Of a stretch of DNA of 64,000 nt, positions 1 to 9,444 are shown one piece after another. This DNA comes from Rhodocollybia butyracea. Its lineage: Eukaryota; Basidiomycota; Agaricomycetes; Agaricales; Omphalotaceae. The stretch covers positions 183,132 through 247,131 of the forward strand of contig JADNRY010000076.1 in NCBI GenBank assembly GCA_015501585.1. The letters run 5' to 3'. Below the pieces are notes generated by a model. The model did no database searches and was not told where the DNA came from. It saw only the letters and a program-made list of their open reading frames with translations. Made by a program: the position numbers and the translations under genes. Numbering within the stretch: position 1 is the first letter of the stretch; each line of letters begins with the position of its first letter.

Positions 1-876
1 TAGGAAGATAAGTTGAAACTATATAGAATGCTACTCGCACCTGATAAACAACAAAAGGAGTCTTTCCGTGGTCTTTTGCGTATTGATTAGCTTGTGAGAC
101 AACCCAGGCTGGAGTATCAGATACGCCCAGATAGATTACTTTTCCGGATGCGACGAGGTTGTGCAAACTATCCATGACTTCCTCGACAGAGGTATCCCAG
201 TCCCACCAATGCAAGTACAGGATATCGATAAAGCTCGTACGTAGTTTTTTCAAGCTAGCTTCGACACTCAGGTGCAGAGATTTGGCGTTATTGCCAGTGT
301 AGTTAACTTGTTGCTTGATATTGGAGTCACCGAGTTTGTAGCCAGTTGTGTACTGTAAGATTTCTTAGTCGGAAAGAGGAACGACATGCATATAGCGGTC
401 TATATACCTTGGTGGCAATGACCAGTTGATCACGAATACCTCGCTTTTCCATCCATTCTCCAATAAATTCTTCTGAGGACTCGTTTTGGCTGAAAACCAC
501 ATGTCAGAACCTTAACCTGCAGTGAGATAACGGTAGTTGCACTTACTAGTTGTTCGCTGTATCGATGAAATTGCCTCCCATGTCAAAGTAGGCATCGAGC
601 AGCTTGAAGCTGGCCTCCTTGTCCATAGAACCCATGAACTGTAGCATTGTTAGTATTTCAACTTTGGTCAAGCAAACGAAGTTGTCTGACCCCGTTCCAC
701 TGGTCACCGATGCTCATGGCGCCCAGGCAAATGGGAGAGACGCGAATGCCCGCACGAGGACTCAGGACTCTGTAAAGACCTAGTACATCCCTGTCAGTGT
801 ATACTCGAGCCTTCGTAGTTAAAAAAAACTTGCCTAGCTTTGTAGGAGGTGCAGGGGCTAGCGAAAAAATAGACAT
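1..876 (-). CDS. Aldo-keto reductase / aryl-alcohol dehydrogenase-like, 3' end outside window
   Basis: Probable NADPH-dependent aldo-keto reductase of the fungal aryl-alcohol dehydrogenase / norsolorinic acid reductase group. The ATG is at 876. Exon 1 (834-876) encodes [15 protein letters not shown]. Exon 2 starts at 779 and continues with [15 protein letters not shown]. Later exons carry [20 protein letters not shown] and FIDTAN (NADP-binding barrel start with the catalytic-Asp region), [14 protein letters not shown], the barrel strand [13 protein letters not shown], and [15 protein letters not shown]. The reading ends at the splice donor near position 41, so the rest of the barrel lies to the left of the window. 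Intron 1 begins with GC (GCAAGT) rather than GT, and the phase agrees. The family reduces aryl or aliphatic aldehydes; the substrate cannot be told from sequence. The family call is firm; some inner exon borders are approximate. Confidence 0.88.
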
Positions 877-1700
877 AGTGATTCTCTTAGCCTAGTGGTG
901 GTGGAGGTAATGAGGAAGAAATGTGGAATGTCGTCGAGACACAGGCCTATTATACGAACATGAATCTACAGGTCGGCATGAATTACCTGTTAAAATTAGA
1001 TCGGAGCCGTCGCGGTGCTATTACAAAACCCATATCAGAATTACGCGTCGAGACGGCGGTCGGTCAAGATAGCTCTATGTAGGTCCAACAAGCATGGAAA
1101 TAGAAAGGGAGACGACTGTGCTGGTTCTTGCCGGTCCTTCATCCAAACCCTGAGGTTTTTGTGCTGCCTGAGGCTTGAGCCCACCTAAGACCACCCAAGA
1201 CATCTTCGAAGTGAAGCGGTTTTCATTCCAAGATGCCAGTCAAGTATAGTGACTCCCAAAGACTTGTTTGCCACGGGTCGCCAACAAAGTCATCCACGAA
1301 TTTTATATTGACCCTCGTAAACCCACACTTATTCAGCTTGACCGAAGTAGGCCGTGAAATAGAGTAGACGACTTTGATCCCGATATCGTCGAATAATGAA
1401 CCTCTGAAATTCTGAGAAGCTGCGTTATTCATCAAAATATTCATACTTAGCTGTTATTCGCCGATTTCTACGGGAAATTAACCACTGCTGGGTAACTGTT
1501 CGTTGAAGAACCTCCTTCGCACTAACTAAAATTCAAGGGTCGCCTAGTTTGGCTGGTGACCACTTGCGGCTGCGCGTAGACGGCCTCGCATCCTTCACCC
1601 AGATTTAGCTACTTCACCAGACTGAGGCACATACTAATTGTTTCGCTTTTCTCGAGTTTCTGCAAAGATTGCTTAGGATTTTGGTGGTTAAATACGTGCC
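877..1700. other. Intergenic stretch, no supported gene
   Basis: This holds the 5' flank of the aldo-keto reductase and the 3' flank of uS5m. A 73-codon open frame on the minus strand (1223-1444) has no recognisable domain and no splice context, so I do not call it. Nothing else stands out. Confidence 0.5.
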
Positions 1701-3044
1701 TTATTTTCTAAAATCTACTACTCTCCTCCCCCTCTCCCTCTCCAATACGTCCTTGCCTCTCATACCGACGCCTTTCTCCTGTCTCTTACCTTTCCCCCCA
1801 ATTCCATCTCCCAATCCAAGTGGATTCCATCCGCCATGCAACATCTTCAGCGTCCCTTGCATAATCATGACCGGATTTCTACTCCCTCTCACTTTTGCAC
1901 TAATATCCTTGATTCCCGCCGCTTTCAATATTTGATGCAATACTGGCTGACACCTCAATCCGAAACCCATGGGCCGAGGCCTCATGTCGATTTGAGTCGA
2001 CCGATATTTCGAACGGATAGGCGTCCATATGGTGCGTCCTTCGTATCGGGATACATAGTCCATGTTTTTCAACGCGTTGACGTACGCAGATGTCTGAGCA
2101 GCGGGTACTTCGAGCGAGGTGCCCATACCCATTCCAACGAGACCGTCGCCGTCACCAACGACAGCGAATACTTGGTAATGTTTGATTTTGCCTTTACCGG
2201 TTTGCTGAGAGATTATTCGACGGCTGAGAATGAATTTGAAGAGATTTTCCATATTGGATTCGGACGAGAAGAAGGGAGAAAGGGGAAGAGGTGTTTTTTC
2301 GGGGATGGTTAGTTCTTCTTCAACGAGATCGGATTTGGTTGGAGTGAGGGTTGAAAAGTCAAAGTTATCTAGCGCCATTGCTTCGTGGAAGATGGAGCGG
2401 TGATTACGGATTGTGACGGTGTTGTGGAAAGGGTTTGTAGCGGTTGGCGGGATAGAGAGAGTTTGGCGCGAGTCGAGGAGGGGATCAGAGGACATGAGGT
2501 CGGGGAATGGAGACTTGGGGAGTTCAGGTTTTGATTCCTCTTCTTCTATAACGTTCGAGTCTGCGGAGAGTTAGCATATACTGCTTGACCCGTAGCTAAC
2601 CACCTACGAATAGTAGAAACGCTCTTCGTCCTTTCCTTTTTATTCCTCTTCCATTCCAGATCCGTTTCCTTTGTGATATCCAGTCTGAAACTCGGACTAA
2701 ATGCGACAAGGACATTTGCAACTGAGCGCATAACACTAGGGTCTCCATTATGAACTTTTTCCATGAGTGAAACAAAACGGCCGGCTGCTTCGCCTTGGAG
2801 TCGTTTTATGGCGGTTCTTCCTGCGGGAGTTTCGAGAACCGAGAGGAATTCGCCAATGTCATTGATTTCATACGCTGGTTCTGCGAATAATTGGGATTAA
2901 CGAAAGAGAAAGAAGGTGGAAAAAAAGAAAGGTACGCGTAGCATAGTTTCTAAAACTCGGAGTAATAGCATTTTTACGACGCGAAAGCGAAGTACGGAAA
3001 TACGCAAGCTGTCGAGGTGCAAGTTGCCTCGACAGGCGGTTCAT
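1701..3044 (-). CDS. MRPS5: Mitochondrial small-subunit ribosomal protein uS5m
   Basis: Core protein of the mitochondrial 37S ribosomal subunit, at the mRNA entry and decoding side. Exons are 2936-3044, 2608-2880 and 1701-2560; the phases join exactly to 413 aa. The start at 3044 gives an Arg/Ser-rich amphipathic presequence (MNRLSRQLAPRQLAYFRTSL) expected of a matrix-targeted protein. The S5 double-stranded-RNA-binding fold lies in exon 3: RRIISQQTGKGKIKHYQVFA, then VVGDGDGLVGMGMG (the glycine-rich S5 signature), followed by the C-terminal S5 domain with LRCQPVLHQILKAAGIKDIS and KVRGSRNPVM. The N-terminal half is a mitochondrial extension without bacterial counterpart. It is divergent from the gene at 3134, with only 89 bp between the two ATGs. 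No lesions seen. Confidence 0.93.
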
Positions 3045-3133
3045 GGAAGTCGAGCAAACGTGAAGAAATGAACAAGCGCCCGGATGCGGGTCAACGTATA
3101 AGCGCCGGATACGAACAAGCTACTTCAACTTGG
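3045..3133. promoter_or_regulatory. Short bidirectional promoter region
   Basis: There are 89 bp between the uS5m ATG (minus, 3044) and the ATG I prefer for the plus-strand neighbour (3134). Both products look mitochondrial, so shared control is plausible. No defined box was recognised. Confidence 0.4.
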
Positions 3134-4090
3134 ATGCTCCCACTGCGAAGCCGTATCTTCCATCGCAGCTATTCGATTTTCCGCTCAACACACTCCCAAA
3201 TCCTACATCCACCTCTAAGTCTCCCAACAAAACCGCTTTTACACCAAAAGGAACCAATTTTATGGGTTTCTGATTACTTTGAACGCGATTTAGACGATAT
3301 TCCAAACTTTGGGATCTCCCTCGAAACCCTACACTCTCTAATCCACTCCCAAAAGTTTGCATCCGCACACCGCATCCGCTGTACACTCCAAGACCAAGGT
3401 GTCCAAATTCCAAATGATATAGTGTTTTTAGATGCTGCGTTTGGGGAACTAAACACTCTTTCAAAAGCTACATATGATGCGTTTTATGGGTGGTGTAAAC
3501 TTCTGCCTGCAAAAACGAACGCGAATGCACGCGCACAATCAAATAATAACAGAGAAAACCCTTTCCTCCCTTTAGTAGCATCCCTTCTGCGCTCTGGCTC
3601 TCCATCCACCCACATGACATGCGTTCTCAGTATCATCAAAATCGCCTCATCGAAAGGATATTTCATTAAGGAATTCAAAAGAATCATGCCATTGCTATCG
3701 AGGATGGTAAAACCGAATGGTGGCGCGATTGAGTTGATGAGAGAGCTGGAGGAAAGTTATGTGGGGTGGGTTAAGACGACTGTTGATATGGAGCTTAACA
3801 CGAGTAGGGATGCGGAGAAGGTGAAAAAGGATGAGGAATGGGTAACCTCGCAAATCGCCAATGCACGTAAAACTCTCATACTGGCGTGTTGCGAAGTGAA
3901 TGGACGGTGGATGAGGATCGCGAATAGGTTGATTACTATGTCGGACAGGGAAGGAATATATTTGGAGAACAGTGTGAAGGAGTTTGTTAAGGGGTTGAGC
4001 GAACGGGGGCAGGGTGAGAAGAAGGGGAAAGTGAAATGGAGGAGGAGGAGGAGGAGGAGGAGGAAGGTGAAACAAGGGAAGAAGGAATAG
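3134..4090 (+). CDS. Hypothetical protein, probable mitochondrial
   Basis: Uninterrupted frame of about 318 codons. The frame is open further upstream (ATGs at 3068 and 3017), but those would overlap the uS5m first exon. The ATG at 3134 gives MLPLRSRIFHRSYSIFRSTH, a good mitochondrial presequence, so I chose it. The body is helical with segments such as ISLETLHSLIHSQKFASAHR and FLDAAFGELNTLSKATYDAF, a spacing that faintly recalls pentatricopeptide-like helical repeats of fungal mitochondrial RNA proteins, but no diagnostic motif was found. The C terminus is strongly basic, with a run of nine arginines encoded by a GAG/AGG repeat (about 4038-4063). The function is unknown; the mitochondrial location is inferred from the presequence and the divergent pairing with uS5m. 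Confidence 0.6.
   Translation: MLPLRSRIFHRSYSIFRSTHSQILHPPLSLPTKPLLHQKEPILWVSDYFERDLDDIPNFGISLETLHSLIHSQKFASAHRIRCTLQDQGVQIPNDIVFLDAAFGELNTLSKATYDAFYGWCKLLPAKTNANARAQSNNNRENPFLPLVASLLRSGSPSTHMTCVLSIIKIASSKGYFIKEFKRIMPLLSRMVKPNGGAIELMRELEESYVGWVKTTVDMELNTSRDAEKVKKDEEWVTSQIANARKTLILACCEVNGRWMRIANRLITMSDREGIYLENSVKEFVKGLSERGQGEKKGKVKWRRRRRRRRKVKQGKKE
4038..4063. repeat. (GGA)n trinucleotide repeat inside coding sequence
   Basis: A run of about eight to nine GGA/AGG triplets near the 3' end of the hypothetical gene at 3134-4090 encodes a poly-arginine tract. Trinucleotide phase keeps the frame open whatever the copy number. Confidence 0.8.
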
Positions 4091-4743
4091 GTATGCGTGT
4101 GTTTCAATCCAGTAGTTTGGTTGCTTTCACCTTACCCGTTGCGTTGCAGACAAGCAATCGTACTGTTCATGTTCATGACCTCACACACCCAGAGTCATAT
4201 CCGGGTATACCCGTATATTCGTGGTCGATTCACAGCCAACTCTAACCTACGGAAGGCCTACGGATGGTTAGGGTGTACCATCTACCAGTGTCGCTTCTCG
4301 CCGAAATGCGGAATCATATACTAAAGCGGTAGGTTCCTTCCCCTTGAGCTCAATTCCTTTACTGACATACCGCAGGGCAGCCATAATTCCAACGTACCCG
4401 TACAGATCCGAGTCTTTCTGCAGAGTTCTATTTGACTTGATTTCGTGATTATGTACTGAAGCTGTATGAGCGATATGTCTGGGTACATACTTGTATGTGA
4501 TCTTAGATTTTTGGAATATCAGCGGTGGAGCATCGATGCTTGGCACGCAATGTGTGTAGCACCGACTGTTCCTACGGGACCGCGTCGGTGAGGCTTTGCG
4601 ACGTATTTCGCGCATTCGGCAAGCGCTTAAACTACGGCGCTTAGTCTAAAAACCGGATGGTGACGAGGGTCGGACAACTATATTTTCATCATAAAAAATG
4701 GACCAAAAGCACATTCGAACTCCTCCTCAGTTCTGTGGTTCCT
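4091..4743. other. Intergenic, with an unresolved minus-strand reading frame
   Basis: A 115-codon minus-strand frame (4268-4615) contains KITYK followed by a good donor (GTATGTACC) and an acceptor (CTGCAG) leading to KDSDLYG. An overlapping frame reads YVAKPHRRGPVGTVGATHIA. This may be a small spliced gene, but I could not join a consistent model or recognise a family. The rest is presumably 3' flank and carnitine acetyltransferase promoter. Confidence 0.3.
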
Positions 4744-7153
4744 ATGTCTCGACGAATCCCGATTCAATTTCGCACGATGCAGACCGCTGGAAATGCTCGT
4801 GCAATTCTCCCTCGTCTACCAGTTCCAGATCTTGAAAAAACTCTTTCTAAATACCTTGATTCTCTCAAACCTTTCTTGCTTGAAGAAGCAACGCGTACAG
4901 GAACCTCATACGATAATCTACTCGCTTTGCGGAGCAAATGGGTTGGGGACTTTACCAACGGGCTCGGAAATCTATGTCAGCAACGTTTGTATGGTGCGTA
5001 TTCCCTCTTTTTTTTTTCTTATAACTTATCTACAAGTTTCTCTAATTAGAACTTGACAAAAGCTCTCCGGACAACTGGTTGGACGATAACTTTTGGTTAA
5101 AGGGTTATCTTCAGTGGAGAGCACCTCTTTTGGTCAACTCGAATTGGTGGCTTGTATTCAACGATGACCCGCTTCAGCCCTCGGACGAGCATAATTCATC
5201 TGGATTTACAAGTTGGCAACTCCAAAGGGCATCTTGGCTTGTTCACCGGACCCTGGAATTCAAGGACAAAATCGAATCGTAAGTGAGTCTATCTGCCGAT
5301 GATTTATCTAATCTATCTCCCTAGACAAGAAATTCATCCTGTTACGACGCGTACGGGTATGTCCTTGATCTATTTCTTTTTCGTGTTTCGTTGTATTCAC
5401 CTGTCCACAGGTGTCTGGTTCCAAGAAAACGTTGGACGAATGTTCAACATTGCCCGTATACCTCAGCGCGACTGCGATACCCTATCTGTCACTTCCCTTT
5501 CCTCTGATCCCTTATCTCACAACGTTATTGTTATCGTGAACAACTGGTTTTACACACTACGCGCCTATGATCCCAGCTATGGTCTAATCGGCGTAGAAAC
5601 ATTTCTTTCTCGTCTGAACGCAATCGTTCGCGATGCTACTACTCGACCTGGCCTTGCCCCGGAAATAGGCGTACTTAGCGCTGATGAGCGAGATACATGG
5701 GCTTCGGTTAGTACTGTAGAGCCATACTCTCAACACGTACTGAAACGACCTCTTTTATACTTAGAACCTCCAATGCCTCAAATCCATCTCTCCTGATAAC
5801 TCACGTACCCATGAAGCCATTGTAAAGGCGCTCATGTGTCTGTGTCTCGACAACGTTACGCACACGCTCCCATCTTCAAAAAACTTGTCGCTCTCATCCC
5901 TTCCCCAACCCTCAGGTATATCTCAAGCCTCTCTCGATTCTCACCTTCACGCCATCCGCTCCACCGCTTCTAATGTCTCCAATCACTTTTTCGATAAACC
6001 ATTTTCTATCGTTGTGGACCCCGCCGGCCGAGCAGGAGCTACGGGTGAGCACTCTCCCTGTGATGCTCTAATTCCGAGTATCGTAGCCGAGTATGCCGTC
6101 GCGGAACAGGTGGATATGGATTCATCCTCCAACCTGCCTGAAGAGCCCAAGAATGAAGGCTGGGACCGATTAGACTGGGTGACCGACGATCGTATACTAC
6201 AGGCCACTCGAAGCGCACGAGAACGAGCTGAAGCAATTATCAATAATTCCGACGATAGTATATTGTGGTTCGAGGAGTATGGCTCTGACTGGATGAAGAG
6301 TGCAGGTTCGTTTACCTCGTCATGAATACAAACGTGTAACTGATGTCGCTTCAGGTTTCAGTCCAGACGCGTACATTCAGTTGGCGATGCAGCTGGCCTG
6401 GTATTGCACAATGGGTGAATTTACAGCAACTTATGAGACTGCTTTGACCAGGATGTTTCACAAGGGCAGAACCGAGACTATAAGAACGCTATCTGAAGAA
6501 AGTCGGGCTTTTGTGCTCGCTATGGTTGATCTTTCTGCTTCTGTTCGTCTCGTCCTCCGCTCCTTCGTCCTACTTTGACTTATCACCTTGACCTGACCAC
6601 TTAGAATGAATCCAAGCATCATCTTCTGCAGCGCGCTATTCGGAAACATACTACGCTTACCCGTGACGCGTCCACCGGGCGAGGAATTGACCGACATCTA
6701 CTGGGTTTGCGAAATATGCTTCAAGAAGGAGAGAAATGCGACCTTTTTGAAGATCCACTGTTTGCGAAGAGTCAAGAGTGGCGTCTGAGTACCAGTGGGT
6801 TGAGTGCCGGTCATTATTTCCGGGGAACTGGGTATTAACTCTGTCTTTCGTCCTCGATTTTTCTAATATCCTCTTCAGATTCGGGGCTGCGTATGAGAAT
6901 GGCTATGGTATAAATTGTATGTCTCTGTATGTCTTTCAATGCTTCTTGTCCTAACTGTGCGATAGATCTGGCTGCTCCATCGATAGTGAAGTTTGGCGTT
7001 GAAACCAAGCTTTCTGGTGATGGTACTTCTACTACAAAGTTCAAGAGTGCTTTGGTCGATGCACTGAGGGAGATGAAGAACGTTGTTTCCGTTGCTTCAT
7101 TGAATGAAAATAAAGATAATAATAGCGAGCCATATTTGGTCAGTAGACTCTAA
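4744..7153 (+). CDS. Carnitine O-acetyltransferase (choline/carnitine acyltransferase family)
   Basis: Transfers acetyl groups between CoA and carnitine so that acetyl units can leave peroxisomes and enter mitochondria. Nine exons join in phase: 4744-4993, 5050-5278, 5326-5356, 5411-5706, 5765-6305, 6355-6542, 6605-6831, 6879-6916, 6966-7153. Early residues [20 protein letters not shown] are the family N-terminal signature. [10 protein letters not shown] and [16 protein letters not shown] follow. The catalytic histidine lies in [12 protein letters not shown] (start of exon 5's second half). Later come [20 protein letters not shown] and [13 protein letters not shown]. The start at 4744 gives a basic N terminus, and a second ATG at 4777 is also possible. 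The protein ends in Ser-Arg-Leu, a canonical PTS1 tripeptide, so peroxisomal import is likely and dual targeting possible, as known for yeast Cat2. No lesions seen. Confidence 0.92.
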
Positions 7154-7455
7154 CAATACGAGCCCCGCGGAGTTATCGACTTGAAGCTGCATCAGGCAGC
7201 TGAGATGCCCTTCAGCTCTAAGCACTCGATCAGAACACATCCGAGCGTAGAGAGACTGATTCATGATCGATGTGACTGCGACTCCTGACGTTTTTGTGTC
7301 CTGATATGGTACGTTGACACGAATTCGGGATTCCAATCATAGCGCTGAATTGAACTAAATATACACCTGAGAGTTCTGTTACTAAATCAAGCAAATTCGG
7401 CCCAGCCCGACCAGATACTTGTTGTTTCTTTCCTCGCAACTTCCAGCATTGCGAG
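7154..7455. other. Short intergenic region
   Basis: About 300 bp between two head-to-tail plus-strand genes. It presumably contains the 3' flank of the carnitine acetyltransferase and the dienelactone hydrolase promoter. No distinct motif was seen. Confidence 0.4.
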
Positions 7456-8928
7456 ATGAGCTCCGGTTTCTGTGACGATTGCTTCAAAGGTTTGTGAGAT
7501 CGGACGTTTTATTCTGAACTGAAATTAATCTTCTTGTCGTAGGTGTCACCCACGAAGGTACTGTGAAAGGTATATCACTATCTTAATCGATTTATCATTC
7601 AAACCGGTTCTCTTGAGTCTCAATCTGAGCTAGTTGTTTCAACTTATCGATTATCGCTCATCGACACTCTTATTGCCACCTTACTCTCTTTCATTTATCT
7701 GTAACATACCGTACTTACCTTTATGAACCTATAGGCAAATGGGAACAGATCGGTGGAATCGACTGTTACGTTGGTATTCCCTCCGACCATGGCATAGAGT
7801 ATCCCAAGGATAAAGCTTTGCTTTTCCTTGCAGATGTCTATGGGATGCAGTTTGTTAATAACCAGGTGTGTAACTCGCTGTATGACTGTATATTTGAATC
7901 ATCATATTCTATTATTGAAGCTCCTCGTGGATGGCTTTGCTGCGAATGGAATTTTGGTAAGTACTTATGTACTTCATGTGGTATACTAGTACTGCTATGA
8001 CTTCGAAAATGAAAACGAATGCAGACTTCATTCACCTTGCCTATTCAGATTAATCTCGGATGCATATACTGATTGTTCTCTCTCTGTAGACATATGGAAT
8101 TGACTTTTTCTTTGGTGATCCCACTCCGGCGGATACAATGAATCAAGTATGCGTCTATGTTACCCCTCCCTTGGTCGATGTGTTCGACGGGCTTTCTTCA
8201 ATTCTAACCTTTTCCTTGCTTCTTTCGTGCCCATCTTCCTCGTTCTTCACGCTAGGGTGCATTCGACAGAGAAGCATGGCGCGACCGACATCCATACGAA
8301 CGTACCCGAGCCGCCATTGACGATGTTATCAAAGCTCTGAAGGAAAAGGGCATCACGGCATTTGGTGGGATTGGGTATTGTTTTGGAGGTGAGTAGCAGT
8401 CTTGTTTACCATCTTTGATTGGTAGCGGCAGCCTGTACCTATTTTTTCTTTCGTAACCAAAATAACTCACTGATGTTCTCAAACGTTTCCGTCTTCCTCG
8501 CTACTAAAGCCTATCAAGCTGTCCCCCTGGCCATCGAGAACGTCATCAAGGCAACGGTCGTAGCTCATCCCTCTCGACTTCAGATTCCGCAGGACCTTGA
8601 GGTACGTTTCTATCTATCTATCATGATTATCATTCTTAATACCTTTACCTCCCTGTCGCATGTACAGAAATACCGCGCCCAATCCAAAGCCCCCTTCCTC
8701 ATCATCTCATGTGAATTTGATCCCGCTTTTCCTATTGAGGCACAAGGAAAGGCTGATGAGATATTTGGCGCTGATGGTAAAAATTTTGCTCCGGGGTATC
8801 AGAGGACGTATTGGGAGGGGTGTAGGCATGGTTTTGCAGTGAGAGGAGATGTGAGTGATCCTATTGTGAAAAAGGCCAAAGAGGGCGCATTCAAGGAGTC
8901 GGTGGACTGGATAAAGAAGTATTTGTGA
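7456..8928 (+). CDS. Dienelactone hydrolase family protein (alpha/beta hydrolase)
   Basis: Predicted carboxylic-ester hydrolase of the dienelactone hydrolase fold. Eight exons fit in phase: 7456-7489, 7543-7569, 7735-7865, 7921-7956, 8090-8146, 8256-8388, 8510-8601, 8668-8928. The start MSSGFCDDCFKG, with paired cysteines, is the usual start of this fungal subfamily, followed by GVTHEGTVKG and the DVYG motif (LLFLADVYGMQFVNNQ). Catalytic residues are visible: the nucleophile Cys in GYCFGA (across the exon 6/7 junction), Asp in SCEFDPAFP, and His in CRHGFAVRGD. The length, about 256 aa, is normal for the family. The physiological substrate is unknown. The family includes aromatic-degradation enzymes, but most fungal members are uncharacterised. 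Confidence 0.9.
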
Positions 8929-9444
8929 GTAGATTAAATGTAACTGTAAATAGCTTCAACTTGTGGAATGCTATCTTTAATCAATCGGGGTATAGCTCAG
9001 CCGGGGGTATGAGCCGATGAAGCAGCCCAGGCCAAGAAGCCTCTTCTGAATCGATCCGGCGGTACACCTCGGTACACCATCACTAGTTCCTGATGCGGAT
9101 TTAAGCACTGTTTTTTTCCCCAATGTTGCTTTTATTAGTGTTATTAGGTGTTGCAGGGTTTTGCTATCAGTATGGATTTGACCATTTGCCCAACAGCTAA
9201 GGCGCTGAGGCTGCGTTGCGGCATCTAGTGAATGGGCCGATAAATGACATTAATGAACTGATGTCAGGACGGAGAAATTGGAGTGTTAGTGAATACGAAC
9301 AGCACCTCGAGGACGCTAAACCGTAGATACAACAATCAGCTGGCTTGAAGAAAGGTGATAGAGGTGAGTTACATAACGTGACCAATTGAGCCTCTGGAAT
9401 TGTGGACACTGTTTCTGACCTGTAATCGATAATCCAGCTTGTCC
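8929..9444. other. Intergenic, 5' flank of the Zn2Cys6 regulator
   Basis: No gene is supported. A short string near 8990 (GGGGTATAGCTCAG) resembles the 5' end of a tRNA, but no matching acceptor stem or T-arm follows. The region probably holds the promoter and 5' leader of the regulator. Confidence 0.45.

Noticed and set aside
3695..4107. Minus-strand poly-Pro/poly-Leu frames
   Set aside because: They are antisense readings of the GGA repeat and basic tail of the plus-strand gene.
8985..9010. tRNA-like 5' end (GGGGTATAGCTCAG)
   Set aside because: No anticodon arm, T-arm (GGTTCGA-type) or acceptor complement follows at proper spacing.
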